Shown: in pieces, positions 1 through 8,237 of the stretch
Layout: each line of letters begins with the position of its first letter
Numbering within the stretch: the first letter of the stretch is position 1
Assembly (NCBI GenBank): GCA_052143835.1
Contig: JBKQRV010000191.1
Span: 37,829-101,828, forward strand
Length of the DNA stretch: 64,000 bases
Source: DASPPM01 sp052143835
GTDB lineage: Bacteria > Pseudomonadota > Alphaproteobacteria > JACZXZ01
Reading direction: 5' to 3'
The notes under the pieces: model-generated
The model's database searches: none
Told to the model about the DNA's origin: nothing
What the model saw: the letters and a program-made list of their open reading frames with translations, nothing else
Program-made: the position numbers and the translations under genes

Positions 1-1296
1 AAGAAAGCTGGAGATAAGCGTCAGGAATTCGGGCGCAGGGGCAAGCTCACGCGCCGCCGGCTGCTCGGGTGGGGGGCTGCGGGCGGCGCCGTGGCACTCG
101 GAGCCACGACGCTGGTGCCGGGGCCATGGCGGGCCGCCTTCGGCCAGGCCAAGCCCTACAAGATCGGCTCGGTGCAGCCGCTCTCGGGTGCCGGTGCGGC
201 GGGCGGCAAGACCGCCGTCGTCGGCGTCCAGATGGCCGTGGACCGCATCAACAAATCCGGCGGGATCAACGGCCGGCCCGTCCAGCTGATCGTAGAGGAC
301 AGCGAGTCCAAGCCCGACGTTGGCCGGCGCAAGGTGGAGAAGCTGGCGGTGGAGGACAACATCGACGTCCACGTGGGCGGCTTCCTCTCCAACATCTGCC
401 TGGCCTGCATGCCGGTCTGGGCGGAGCAAAAGATCGTCAACATGGTCGGCGTCTGCCTCGACACCACCATCACCACCAGCAAGTGCGACCGTTATACTTT
501 CCGCACGTTCGACTACGCCCCGGCCCAGGCGGTCGCATTCGCGCCCTACCTCGTCGGCAAATTGGGCAAAAAGTGGCACATCGCCTATGCGGACTACTCC
601 TGGGGCCAGTCGACCAAGGATGCCTACGCGGAGGCGATCAAGAAGGCGGGCGGCGAGATCGTCGGCAGCACCGGCATTCCGCTCGGCACGGCCGACATGA
701 CGCCGTTCCTCGCCAAAATCACCGGGGACTTCGACGGCCTGTTCGGCATCTTCTTCGGCAAGGACGGGGTGACCATCGGCAACCAGGCCTATGATCTCGG
801 CCTGACCAAGAAGTACAAGTGGGCCGGCGACGGCGCCATTGCGGAATCGACCAATCTTCCGGCCCTCGGCAGCAAGATCGAGGGATTCGTCGGCATCAAC
901 CGCTACATCCCGGTTCTCGATCCGCCGCTCAACACGGAGGCGCACAAGAAGTTCTTCGACGAGGCCGTGGCTCGGCTCAAGCAAGTCGATCCCTCCGGTC
1001 CGCTACCCGACCGCTACGTGCAATCGAACTTCGAGGCCATGAACGCCGCCAAGCTCGCCATGGAGAAGTCGGGCTTCCGCGGCCGCGAGGACACGCCGAA
1101 GCTGATCGCGGCGCTGGAAGGGCTCGAGATGAAAGAGGGGGACGACTTCCCCCAAGGCGACAAGACGCTGCGCAAGGAGGACCACCAGGCGTTCCTGCGC
1201 GAGTTCATCTTCGACATCAAGGGCGGGAAGCACCACATCCTCGAGGTCGTGCCGAAAGAGAAAACGATCGTTCCGCCGGCCTGCACGTTCGCCTGA
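1..1296 (+). CDS. Branched-chain amino-acid-type ABC transporter substrate-binding protein (5' end outside window)
   Basis: Periplasmic binding component of a HAAT (Liv) ABC importer. The frame is open to the first base of the window, so the true start lies further left; a GTG at 91 is internal. The visible N-terminus carries a twin-arginine motif (TRRRLLGW, about visible residues 17-24) and an Ala/Gly-rich hydrophobic stretch, so export by Tat is likely. The mature part opens with KIGSVQPLSG, as in Leu/Ile/Val-binding proteins. It ends 17 nt before the first ATPase, and the order SBP-ATPase-ATPase-permease-permease makes a full system. The ligand cannot be read from sequence; the family carries amino acids, amides, urea and aromatic acids. 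Confidence 0.9.
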   Translation, partial: KKAGDKRQEFGRRGKLTRRRLLGWGAAGGAVALGATTLVPGPWRAAFGQAKPYKIGSVQPLSGAGAAGGKTAVVGVQMAVDRINKSGGINGRPVQLIVEDSESKPDVGRRKVEKLAVEDNIDVHVGGFLSNICLACMPVWAEQKIVNMVGVCLDTTITTSKCDRYTFRTFDYAPAQAVAFAPYLVGKLGKKWHIAYADYSWGQSTKDAYAEAIKKAGGEIVGSTGIPLGTADMTPFLAKITGDFDGLFGIFFGKDGVTIGNQAYDLGLTKKYKWAGDGAIAESTNLPALGSKIEGFVGINRYIPVLDPPLNTEAHKKFFDEAVARLKQVDPSGPLPDRYVQSNFEAMNAAKLAMEKSGFRGREDTPKLIAALEGLEMKEGDDFPQGDKTLRKEDHQAFLREFIFDIKGGKHHILEVVPKEKTIVPPACTFA

Positions 1297-1313
1297 GCGA
1301 GCGCCGCCGCTCT

Positions 1314-2087
1314 ATGCTCGCGCCAGCCCGCGCGGTTCCGGAACGCGCTCAGGTCCCGGTCCTCCGTACCGAGGACCTGAGCGTGCGCTTCGGCGGCCTG
1401 AGCGCGCTCAACAACGTCAACTTCGAGCTCCGGCACCAAGAGATCCGCGCGATCATCGGGCCGAATGGGGCAGGAAAGAGCACCTTCTTCAACTGCCTGA
1501 CCGGAGTCCTGCGCGCCACCTCGGGGCGGATTCTGCTCAATGGCGAGGACATCGCGGGGCTCCCTCCCGACCGCATTTCCCAGAAGGGCATCGCCCGCTC
1601 GTATCAAATCACCAACATCCTGCCCAACGCCACCACGCTTGAGAACGTCCGCATCGCCGCCCAGTCGCGCCGGCACCGCTGGAGCATGCTGACCCACTAC
1701 AGCGCCTACCGCGACATCATCGCGAAAGCCGAGGCGGCTTTGGAGGCGGTCGGCCTGCAAGACAAGGGCGACGAGTTGGCCGCCAATCTCTCCCACGGCG
1801 AGCAGCGCAATCTCGAGATCGCCGTGGCACTGGCGACCGAGCCGCAGCTCCTCTGCCTGGACGAGCCGACGGCGGGCATGAGTGCCGCCGAGACCCGCGA
1901 GACCATGGAACTGGTGCGCCGCATCGCGAAGAATCTGACGATCCTTATCGTCGAGCACGACATGCAGGTGGTCATGGAGCTGGCCCAGCGCATCACGGTG
2001 CTCCATTACGGCGAGATCCTGGCCGAAGGAACGCCGGCGGAGGTCCAGCAGAATCCCCGGGTGCTGGAGGTCTACCTCAAGACATGA
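1314..2087 (+). CDS. livG: Branched-chain amino acid ABC transporter ATPase LivG
   Basis: Cytoplasmic ATPase, 257 aa from the ATG at 1314. Walker A GPNGAGKS is at residues 49-56, followed by LSHGEQRN (signature) and LLCLDEPTAGMS (Walker B and D-loop). The insert after Walker A (LTGVLRATSGRILLNGEDIAGLPP) and the QITNILPNATTLENV region are typical of LivG, as is the C-terminal EGTPAEV segment. Its stop overlaps the livF start (ATGA), so the two ATPases are probably translationally coupled. Longer in-frame extensions to the left would run through the preceding gene and were not used. Confidence 0.93.
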   Translation: MLAPARAVPERAQVPVLRTEDLSVRFGGLSALNNVNFELRHQEIRAIIGPNGAGKSTFFNCLTGVLRATSGRILLNGEDIAGLPPDRISQKGIARSYQITNILPNATTLENVRIAAQSRRHRWSMLTHYSAYRDIIAKAEAALEAVGLQDKGDELAANLSHGEQRNLEIAVALATEPQLLCLDEPTAGMSAAETRETMELVRRIAKNLTILIVEHDMQVVMELAQRITVLHYGEILAEGTPAEVQQNPRVLEVYLKT

Positions 2088-2821
2088 GCCCGGACGACGC
2101 GACCATCGAGCCCCTCGTCAAGGTCGAGGACATCCACACCTACTACGGCAAGAGCCACATTCTGCACGGCGTCTCCCTCGAGGTGGGGAAAGGGGAGGTG
2201 GTGGGGCTGCTCGGGCGCAACGGCGTCGGCAAGAGCACGACGCTCAAGGCCATCATGGGGCTCGTCCATCCGAGCCGGGGGAGCGTGCGCTTCGAGGGCC
2301 GGCCCACAGCACATCTGCCGTCCTACCGCCTGGCGCGGCTCGGGGTCGGCTACGTGCCCGAGGACCGGCGGATTTTCCGCCTGCTGACCGTGCTGGAGAA
2401 TCTCCGCACTGGCCTCGATCGCCACGGCGTCACCAGCGCGCGGAAGAAGGAGCTCCTGGAGAAGGTCTACGACTACTTCCCGCGGCTCGCCGAGCGGCGC
2501 TACCAAGCCGGCGGCACGCTCTCGGGCGGCGAGCAACAGATGCTCGCCATCGCCCGCGCGATGATGCTCGAGCCCAAGATCATCCTCATGGACGAGCCCA
2601 CGGAAGGCCTGATGCCGCGCATGGTGTCCCAGATCCGCGAGGTCATCGACGTGCTGCGCCGCGAGGAGGTGGCGGTGCTGCTGGTGGAGCAGAACGTCCC
2701 GCTGACGCTCGAGGCCAGCCGGCGCATCTATCTGATGGAGAACGGCGCCATCCGGCACCACGCCGCGGCCTCCGAGCTCAGGGCCGACGACGCCGTCGTG
2801 CGTCGCTACTTGGGCGTCTAG
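2084..2821 (+). CDS. livF: Branched-chain amino acid ABC transporter ATPase LivF
   Basis: Second ATPase of the Liv importer, 245 aa, the usual LivF length. Walker A GRNGVGKS is at residues 44-51, the signature is LSGGEQQ, and Walker B reads ILMDEPTEGL. The segment VGYVPEDRRIFRLLTVLENL is characteristic of LivF. The start overlaps the livG stop by 4 nt and the stop lies 1 nt before livH. It pairs with LivG to drive substrate import through LivH/LivM. Confidence 0.94.
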   Translation: MSPDDATIEPLVKVEDIHTYYGKSHILHGVSLEVGKGEVVGLLGRNGVGKSTTLKAIMGLVHPSRGSVRFEGRPTAHLPSYRLARLGVGYVPEDRRIFRLLTVLENLRTGLDRHGVTSARKKELLEKVYDYFPRLAERRYQAGGTLSGGEQQMLAIARAMMLEPKIILMDEPTEGLMPRMVSQIREVIDVLRREEVAVLLVEQNVPLTLEASRRIYLMENGAIRHHAAASELRADDAVVRRYLGV

Positions 2822-2822
2822 C

Positions 2823-3695
2823 ATGGCCACCTCGATCGCTCAGTTCCTGGTCCAGACGGTCAATGGCGTGGTCACCGGCCTGATCCTGTCGCTGGTCGCC
2901 TCTGGTTTGACGCTGATCTTCGGCATCATGGACGTGGTGAACTTTGCACATGGCGAGCTCTTCATGCTGGGCGCCTACGTGGGCGTGATCACCTTGGCCG
3001 CCACCGGGAACTTCTGGCTCGCGCTCGTGGTCGCCACCCTGACCATAGCCCTCCTCGGTGCCGTCATTTACGTGGCGACGTTGCGCCCACTGCTCGGCCG
3101 CGATCCCTTGAACACCATCCTCGTCACCTTCGGGGTCTCCCTTGTGCTGCAGAACTACGCGCTCTGGCAGTTCGGTCCGGTGGCGCGCAAGATCCAGGAG
3201 CCTTTCCCCGGACACTTCGCGCTCTTCTATCTCGACTATCCGTGGTACCGGATCGTGATAGCGGTGCTCGCGGCCGCCATCATCGCAGCACTCTGGCTCT
3301 TCCTCAAATTCAGCACCTACGGCGTCTGGATCCGCGCCACGACCCAGGACCGGGTCATGGCGCAGGCCATGGGCATCCCCGTGCCGCGGGTCCTGACCGT
3401 GGTCTTCGCCATCGGCTCCGGCATGGCGGCTGCCAGCGGGGTGCTGTTCGGCCCGCTCGTCGGCGTCGATCACGCCATGGGGCTCGATTGGGTGCTCAAG
3501 GCCTTCATCGTCGTCGTGGTCGGGGGCATGGGCAATCTCGCGGGCTCCGTCGCCGCCGCCATCTTCATCAGCCTGCTGGAATCCTACGCGGCCCTCGTCG
3601 TCAGCCCCGCCCAGGCGGTGATCTTCTCCTTCGCGGCGCTGATCCTGATCCTGCTGTTCCGGCCCACGGGCCTCTTCGTGCCGACGCCGAAATGA
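2823..3695 (+). CDS. livH: Branched-chain amino acid ABC transporter permease LivH
   Basis: Inner-membrane permease of 290 aa with about eight hydrophobic segments. The N-terminal LVASGLTLIFGIMDVVNFAHGELFM region is the LivH hallmark (GxxxVxNFAHG). The C-terminal part has VVVVGGMGNLAGS, the conserved cytoplasmic loop that contacts the ATPases. The ATG follows the livF stop by one base, and the stop overlaps livM (ATGA), in keeping with one operon. Confidence 0.93.
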   Translation: MATSIAQFLVQTVNGVVTGLILSLVASGLTLIFGIMDVVNFAHGELFMLGAYVGVITLAATGNFWLALVVATLTIALLGAVIYVATLRPLLGRDPLNTILVTFGVSLVLQNYALWQFGPVARKIQEPFPGHFALFYLDYPWYRIVIAVLAAAIIAALWLFLKFSTYGVWIRATTQDRVMAQAMGIPVPRVLTVVFAIGSGMAAASGVLFGPLVGVDHAMGLDWVLKAFIVVVVGGMGNLAGSVAAAIFISLLESYAALVVSPAQAVIFSFAALILILLFRPTGLFVPTPK

Positions 3696-4645
3696 TGCGG
3701 CGCCACGACATCGTCTATTGGACGGGGTTTTCCGTCGTCCTGGCGCTCCTGATCGCGGCCCCTCTCGTCCTGCCCGAGTTCTGGCGCCGCTTCGTGACCG
3801 AGATCCTGATCTGGGGCCTTCTGGCCATGTCCTCCGACATCCTGATCGGCTACACGGGCATGGTGTCGTTCGGCCATTCGGCGTTCTTCGGGCTCGGCAT
3901 GTACGGCGCGGCGGCGGCGCTGCTCGCGGTCAAGCCGCCCAACCTGTGGTTAGCTATTCCCTGCGGGCTTCTCGCCTCGGCCGCGGTCGCCGCCTTCGTC
4001 GCCTACTTCTCGACTCGCCTGCGCGACATCTACTTCGCGATCACGACCTTGATCTTCTCGCAAATCTTCTACGTCATCATCTTCACCTGGACCGCCGTGA
4101 CGGGCGGGGAGAACGGGCTGACCTTCAGCCGGCCGAAGCTCGGCATCCCGGGACTCGTCGCGGTCCCCTTCACGACCAGCACGCTCCACTGGTTCGTGCT
4201 CGCGGCGGTGACCGCGTCCTATCTCGTCTTGCGGCGCATCATGCGCTCGCCCTTCGGCATGGTGCTGCAGTCGATCCGCGAGAACGAGGCGCGGACGCGC
4301 GCCATCGGCTATCCCATCGAGCGCTACAAGATCGTGGCGGTGATGCTCTCCGGCCTCTTCGCCGGCTTGGCGGGCGTGCTCTACGCCATCCAGAACGAGT
4401 TCGCCGCCCCCGACTTCGTCTTCTTTTTGGTCTCCGGCGAGGCGGTCATCTACAACGTCATGGGCGGCATCGGCACGCTCGTGGGCCCCATCGCGGGTGC
4501 TGCGTTCTTCCTTCTTCTGCGCGAGGCCTGCTCGCGCTTCTTCACGGAGTATTACCTGATCCCGGTCGGGCTCATCTTCATCGCCATGGTGATCTTCATG
4601 CCCCAGGGCCTGCTCGGCTTCGCGCGGCGCTGGCTCAACCGGTAG
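3692..4645 (+). CDS. livM: Branched-chain amino acid ABC transporter permease LivM
   Basis: Second permease, 317 aa from the ATG at 3692, which overlaps the livH stop. It contains YTGMVSFGHSAFFGLGMY, the LivM signature, and the EAA-like loop QSIRENEARTRAIGYPIERYK followed by GGIGTLVGPIAGA. It is the last gene of the Liv operon. Downstream lies a repeat element (4674-4724), not an obvious T-tailed terminator. Confidence 0.93.
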   Translation: MMRRHDIVYWTGFSVVLALLIAAPLVLPEFWRRFVTEILIWGLLAMSSDILIGYTGMVSFGHSAFFGLGMYGAAAALLAVKPPNLWLAIPCGLLASAAVAAFVAYFSTRLRDIYFAITTLIFSQIFYVIIFTWTAVTGGENGLTFSRPKLGIPGLVAVPFTTSTLHWFVLAAVTASYLVLRRIMRSPFGMVLQSIRENEARTRAIGYPIERYKIVAVMLSGLFAGLAGVLYAIQNEFAAPDFVFFLVSGEAVIYNVMGGIGTLVGPIAGAAFFLLLREACSRFFTEYYLIPVGLIFIAMVIFMPQGLLGFARRWLNR

Positions 4646-4673
4646 TTTGGCGGCAGCGCTGCCCCGGACATGG

Positions 4674-4724
4674 ATTCCGGATCGCGCAAATCATCGCATG
4701 TGCGATGATTTGCTTGTCCGGAAT
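4674..4724. repeat. MITE-like palindromic element, family A copy 1 (3' half only)
   Basis: A 51-bp nested inverted repeat. Outer arms ATTCCGGA / TCCGGAAT enclose a perfect 13-bp hairpin, GCAAATCATCGCA - TG - TGCGATGATTTGC (4686-4713). The same 51 bp recurs at 14847-14897 and, with compensating changes, at 43177-43227. The sequence to its right, up to AATGAATGTC, also matches the right end of copy 2, but the left hairpin of the full element is missing. It lies between livM and the aldo/keto reductase. Confidence 0.85.
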
Positions 4725-4766
4725 GACGAGACCAAATGAATGTCGGCGGCGGCAAGGAGCTCGGAA

Positions 4767-5771
4767 ATGCAAGCTCGTCAACTTGGTGCGAGGGGGCCGC
4801 GCGTCTCCGCCCTCGGTCTCGGCTGCATGGGCATGTCGGGCATGTACGGACCGGCCGACCGGAGGGAGAGCATCGCCACCATCCACGCCGCACTCGAGGC
4901 CGGAATCACGCTGCTCGACAGCGGCGACTTCTACGGCATGGGCCACAACGAGATGCTGGTCGGTGAGGCGCTCAAGGGTGTCAAGCGCGAGGGCGCGCTT
5001 GTCAGCGTCAAGTTCGGAGCATTGCGCGATCCTGCGGGCGGTTGGACGGGTTACGACGCGAGACCCGCGGCGGTGAAGAGCTTCCTCGCCTATTCGCTCC
5101 AGCGCCTTGGCCTCGATCACATCGACATCTACCGCCCGGCCCGCCTCGATCCCAACGTGCCGATCGAGGAGACGGTCGGCGCCATCGCCGAGATGGTCAA
5201 GGCGGGCTATGTGCGCTACATCGGCCTCTCCGAAGTCGGCCCCGAGACCATCCGCAGGGCTGCCGCCACCCATCCGATCAGCGACCTCCAGATCGAATAT
5301 TCGCTCATCTCGCGCGGCATCGAGGACGGCATTCTCGCGGCCTGCCGGGAGCTCGGCATCGGCATCTCCGCCTACGGCGTGCTCTCGCGCGGACTGATCG
5401 GCGGGTACTGGCGGAAAGACGCCTGCGGTCCCGGCGACATCCGCGCCTATATGCCCCGCTTCCAGGGCGGGAACGTCGAGCGGAACCTGGCCCTCGTCGA
5501 GGCGCTGCGCAAGGCCGCGGAGGCCAAGGGTGCGACCGTGGCCCAGCTCGCCATCGCCTGGGTGGCGGCCCAGGGCGAGGACATCGTGCCGCTCATCGGC
5601 GCCCGCCGGCGCGACCGCCTCAAGGAAGCGCTCGGCGCGCTCGACGTGGCCCTCACGCCCGCGGACCTCAAGGAGATCGAAAAGGCCGTGCCCAAGGCTG
5701 CGGCCGCCGGCGAGCGCTACGCTCCCGCCCAGATGGCGCATCTCGACAGCGAGCGCGCGGGCCGCGGCTGA
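4767..5771 (+). CDS. Aldo/keto reductase
   Basis: NAD(P)H-dependent oxidoreductase of the AKR superfamily, 334 aa. The ATG at 4767 is chosen because AAGGAG (4754-4759) precedes it; an upstream ATG at 4740 lies inside repeat-derived sequence. Seen: GLGCMGMSGMYG at the N-terminus, LLDSGDFYGMGHNE (Asp and Tyr of the catalytic tetrad), SVKFG (Lys), and VRYIGLSEVG. The position that usually holds the catalytic His reads YRPARLDP instead of YQHRVDP. The same variant occurs in a known AKR subgroup, so the protein may still be functional. Substrate unknown. Confidence 0.9.
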   Translation: MQARQLGARGPRVSALGLGCMGMSGMYGPADRRESIATIHAALEAGITLLDSGDFYGMGHNEMLVGEALKGVKREGALVSVKFGALRDPAGGWTGYDARPAAVKSFLAYSLQRLGLDHIDIYRPARLDPNVPIEETVGAIAEMVKAGYVRYIGLSEVGPETIRRAAATHPISDLQIEYSLISRGIEDGILAACRELGIGISAYGVLSRGLIGGYWRKDACGPGDIRAYMPRFQGGNVERNLALVEALRKAAEAKGATVAQLAIAWVAAQGEDIVPLIGARRRDRLKEALGALDVALTPADLKEIEKAVPKAAAAGERYAPAQMAHLDSERAGRG

Positions 5772-5868
5772 GAGCGTCCCCGTTGTCGCCAGCGGATCGC
5801 GCGGTTTCGTAAAAGGGATCGGAGGTGTGCCGCCGAGAGTTACGCGAATGCGCTTAGCTGCGTTGATT

Positions 5869-6291
5869 TCACGCGGCTCGTGCGCGCGGTGCCGACGATG
5901 ACAAGCTGAGCAGCTCTCGCCACGTAGTCCCAAGCCGCTTTCGTTCCGCCTCGGCGGCCTTCGCCGCCGCCAGGATCTCGCCATCATGCGCACTGCCGAG
6001 CATCCCCAGGATGGCCACCAAGCGATCCTTCATCTCGCTGTGCGCAGCAGCGTCGGCGAGCATCCATTCGCCGTCGCGCGTGCGCCGCAAGACGCCTTCT
6101 TGCTGCAAACGATCGGCCGCCTTTCGCACGCTGGCGTAGACCGTCGGGGACGGTTGAGCGAACGGTGCCGCGACTTCCCAGGCGAGAAGCTGCGTGGACA
6201 GGTGCCGCGTGCGGGTGAGGATGGCGATAATCGCGCATTCGACGCGATCGAATCCCGGTCCAATTCGGCTTGCGTTGAATCTATGGTTCAT
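5869..6291 (-). CDS. Hypothetical protein with winged-helix-like N-terminus and LGMLGSxHDGE-type C-terminus
   Basis: 140 aa from the ATG at 6291, which follows an AGGA-type site; a longer upstream frame is Pro/Arg-rich and looks non-coding. Residues about 10-75 (ECAIIAILTRTRHLS, VYASVRKAADRLQQEGVL) read like a small helix-turn-helix domain with a helix for DNA or partner contact. The tail RLVAILGMLGSAHDGEIL, then LGTTWRELL, resembles a short motif shared by many uncharacterised alphaproteobacterial proteins. Function not known. It is convergent with the aldo/keto reductase. Confidence 0.55.
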   Translation of the reverse strand: MNHRFNASRIGPGFDRVECAIIAILTRTRHLSTQLLAWEVAAPFAQPSPTVYASVRKAADRLQQEGVLRRTRDGEWMLADAAAHSEMKDRLVAILGMLGSAHDGEILAAAKAAEAERKRLGTTWRELLSLSSSAPRARAA

Positions 6292-6779
6292 GATTCCTAT
6301 CCGGCTTCCTGGCACGCCGTTCGGGCCCGGTCGGCGGCCTGGTGGGAAAATAAGCAAAAGCGGGGCCACAGCCCTCGCGTCCCCGGGGCGGGCCGGCGCC
6401 GGTGGCGGAGAAGGCACAAATTTTCGTTAGATCAATCTATTAGGGCACGCTGCCGGGGTCCGGACCAAGACCGAGGCGGCGCCAACGCTAGGGTCCCCGG
6501 ACAGCCCGCCCTGCATTTTGCTGCAAAATCAGCTGCAAATCGCCAAGGCGGGGCCGGGGCGCGCTGGAGTTCGGCCAGGAGGTCGAGCACCTCGGCCTCT
6601 ACCGAGACGTCGAGCGCACGCGTGGGCTCGTCGAGGAGCAGCTCTCAGCGAGAGCGCCTTTCCGGCAGGAGGGGGGCGGCACGGCGACCATCATTGTCTG
6701 AGCCATGAGTCGCTGTATCATGCCGCGCGGCCGAGAGGCCTGCGCAAATCGGCCGGGCGCCGGCGAAAGGATCGTAGCG
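6292..6779. other. Intergenic region, 488 bp, with a palindrome and an ABC-gene fossil
   Basis: No complete gene is seen here. It holds a near-palindrome TTAGATCAATCTAT at 6427-6440 (possible operator, weak) and the 81-bp remnant of an ABC ATPase gene at 6561-6641, annotated separately. The rest has no coding signal that I trust. Confidence 0.5.
6561..6641 (-). pseudogene. Fossil fragment of an oligopeptide-type ABC ATPase (Walker B / D-loop)
   Basis: Read on the minus strand, 27 codons give LLLDEPT-RALDVSVEAEVL followed by DLLAELQR. This is the Walker B, D-loop and following helix of a Dpp/Opp ATPase. An in-frame TGA lies two codons upstream, and the codons downstream (APAPPW...) no longer match the family. 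The block closely resembles the same segment of the intact ATPase at 8238-8993, about 1.9 kb away, but with several substitutions. It is therefore a decayed partial duplication or the last trace of another transporter gene. Confidence 0.75.
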
Positions 6780-8195
6780 ATGGACCGATGGCTTGGCAGC
6801 GCGCTCGATTACATCTCGCGCTGGCTCGAATTCCAGATGCGCATGTCGCAGCAGCCGGGCTGCATCATCGCGGTCGCGCATCGGGGTGCGATCGTGCTGG
6901 AGCGCGCGTTCGGCACCGCCAATCTGGCGACCGGCGAGGCCCTCACCCCACGCCACCGCTTTCGCGTCGCCTCGCACTCGAAGAGCTTCACGGCGGCGGG
7001 AATCCTGAAGCTGCGCGAGCAAGGCAAGCTCAAGCTCGATGATCGGGCCGGGCAATTCGTCACCGGTCTCAACTCGGCCGTCGCGCGCGTGACGATCAGC
7101 CAACTTCTATCCCATAGCGCCGGACTCATTCGCGACGGCAGCGATGCCGGTCAGTACCTCGATCGGCGTCCGTTCTTTAGCGCCCGCGAGCTCAGAGCTG
7201 ACCTCAAGGCGCCTCCGACGATCGCGCCCAATACGCGCTTCAAGTATTCCAATCACGGTTACGGTCTGCTGGGATTGATCATGGAGGCCATCGCGGACGA
7301 ACCCTACCGCACATGGATCAAGCGCGAGATCGTCGATGCCGTCGGCCTCAAGGAGACAACGCCCGATATGCCGCTGCCTCGCGGCGTGCCCTTTGCGCGC
7401 GGCCACACCGGCCGAGTGCTGCTCGGATGGCGCCTGACCATCCCGGGCGATTTCGAGACGCACGCGATCTGCCCGGCCGGAGGATTCGTCAGCACGGCCG
7501 CGGATCTCGCGCGCTATTTTGCACAGCTCTCCCCCAAGGCGCGAAAAAGCGTGCTCTCGGTCGCGAGCCGGCGTGAAATGGTGCGCCGGCAGTGGCGAAA
7601 CCCCCATTCCAGCATCGAGCAATTTTATGGCCTCGGCACGGTCAGCGGCTCGCTGAATGGCTGGGACTGGTTCGGCCATTCGGGCGGCCTGCAAGGCTAT
7701 ATCTCCCGCACCTGCGCACTCCCCAAACAGGATCTGACGATCTCGGTGCTCACCAACGCGATCGATGGCTGGGCCGGCTTGTGGGTCGACGGGTCGATCC
7801 ATATTCTGCGAGCCTATGCGCAGAACGGTGCGCCCACGCGCAAGGTCAAGGATTGGGGCGGGCGCTGGTGGACGCTATGGGGTGCCGTCGATCTCTTGCC
7901 GATGGGCAACAAGGTGGTGGTGGTCGGACCCGGATTCTTGAACCCGCTGCTCGATGCAAGCGAGATCGAGATAACCGGCCGGAACGCCGGGCGGATCGCG
8001 TTGGCCAACGGCTACTCCAGCCATGGAGAGCCGGTTCGTTGCGCGCGCGCGAAGTCGGGCAAGATCGTCGAGATCCGGCTCGGCGCCACCAAGCTTCTGC
8101 CGGCGGCCAAGGTGGCGCGCGAAATCGAAGCGCGTTACGCGAAACGAACCATCCGCAGGCCTCGACATATCAGCAGCAAGCGTCCAGCTCCTTGA
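6780..8195 (+). CDS. Serine beta-lactamase-like hydrolase (class C / D-aminopeptidase fold)
   Basis: 471 aa from the ATG at 6780, with AAAGGA upstream. It has the three motifs of penicillin-recognising serine hydrolases (PF00144): SHSK at residues 65-68 (nucleophile Ser65, Lys68), YSN at 156-158, and HSGG at 300-303. No clear signal peptide is visible, so a cytoplasmic peptidase or esterase is more likely than a secreted beta-lactamase. It is longer than AmpC; residues about 345-471 form an extra C-terminal domain, as in D-aminopeptidase-like members. It faces a peptide importer (8238-13375) and lies near alr, which suggests a role with D-amino-acid peptides (inference). Confidence 0.85.
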   Translation: MDRWLGSALDYISRWLEFQMRMSQQPGCIIAVAHRGAIVLERAFGTANLATGEALTPRHRFRVASHSKSFTAAGILKLREQGKLKLDDRAGQFVTGLNSAVARVTISQLLSHSAGLIRDGSDAGQYLDRRPFFSARELRADLKAPPTIAPNTRFKYSNHGYGLLGLIMEAIADEPYRTWIKREIVDAVGLKETTPDMPLPRGVPFARGHTGRVLLGWRLTIPGDFETHAICPAGGFVSTAADLARYFAQLSPKARKSVLSVASRREMVRRQWRNPHSSIEQFYGLGTVSGSLNGWDWFGHSGGLQGYISRTCALPKQDLTISVLTNAIDGWAGLWVDGSIHILRAYAQNGAPTRKVKDWGGRWWTLWGAVDLLPMGNKVVVVGPGFLNPLLDASEIEITGRNAGRIALANGYSSHGEPVRCARAKSGKIVEIRLGATKLLPAAKVAREIEARYAKRTIRRPRHISSKRPAP

Positions 8196-8237
8196 CCCCA
8201 CGCCGCGGTCTCCTACTGAGAACCGCCTTCGACCCCT

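Noticed and set aside
3242..4645. N-terminal extension of LivM to 467 aa
   Set aside because: The extra 150 codons overlap livH in another frame and lack hydrophobic segments; ATG 3692 with ATGA overlap fits the family length.
6780..8195. Antibiotic-resistance beta-lactamase
   Set aside because: The SxxK, YxN and HSGG motifs are shared by peptidases and esterases of the same fold; no signal peptide is seen and the neighbours point to peptide metabolism.
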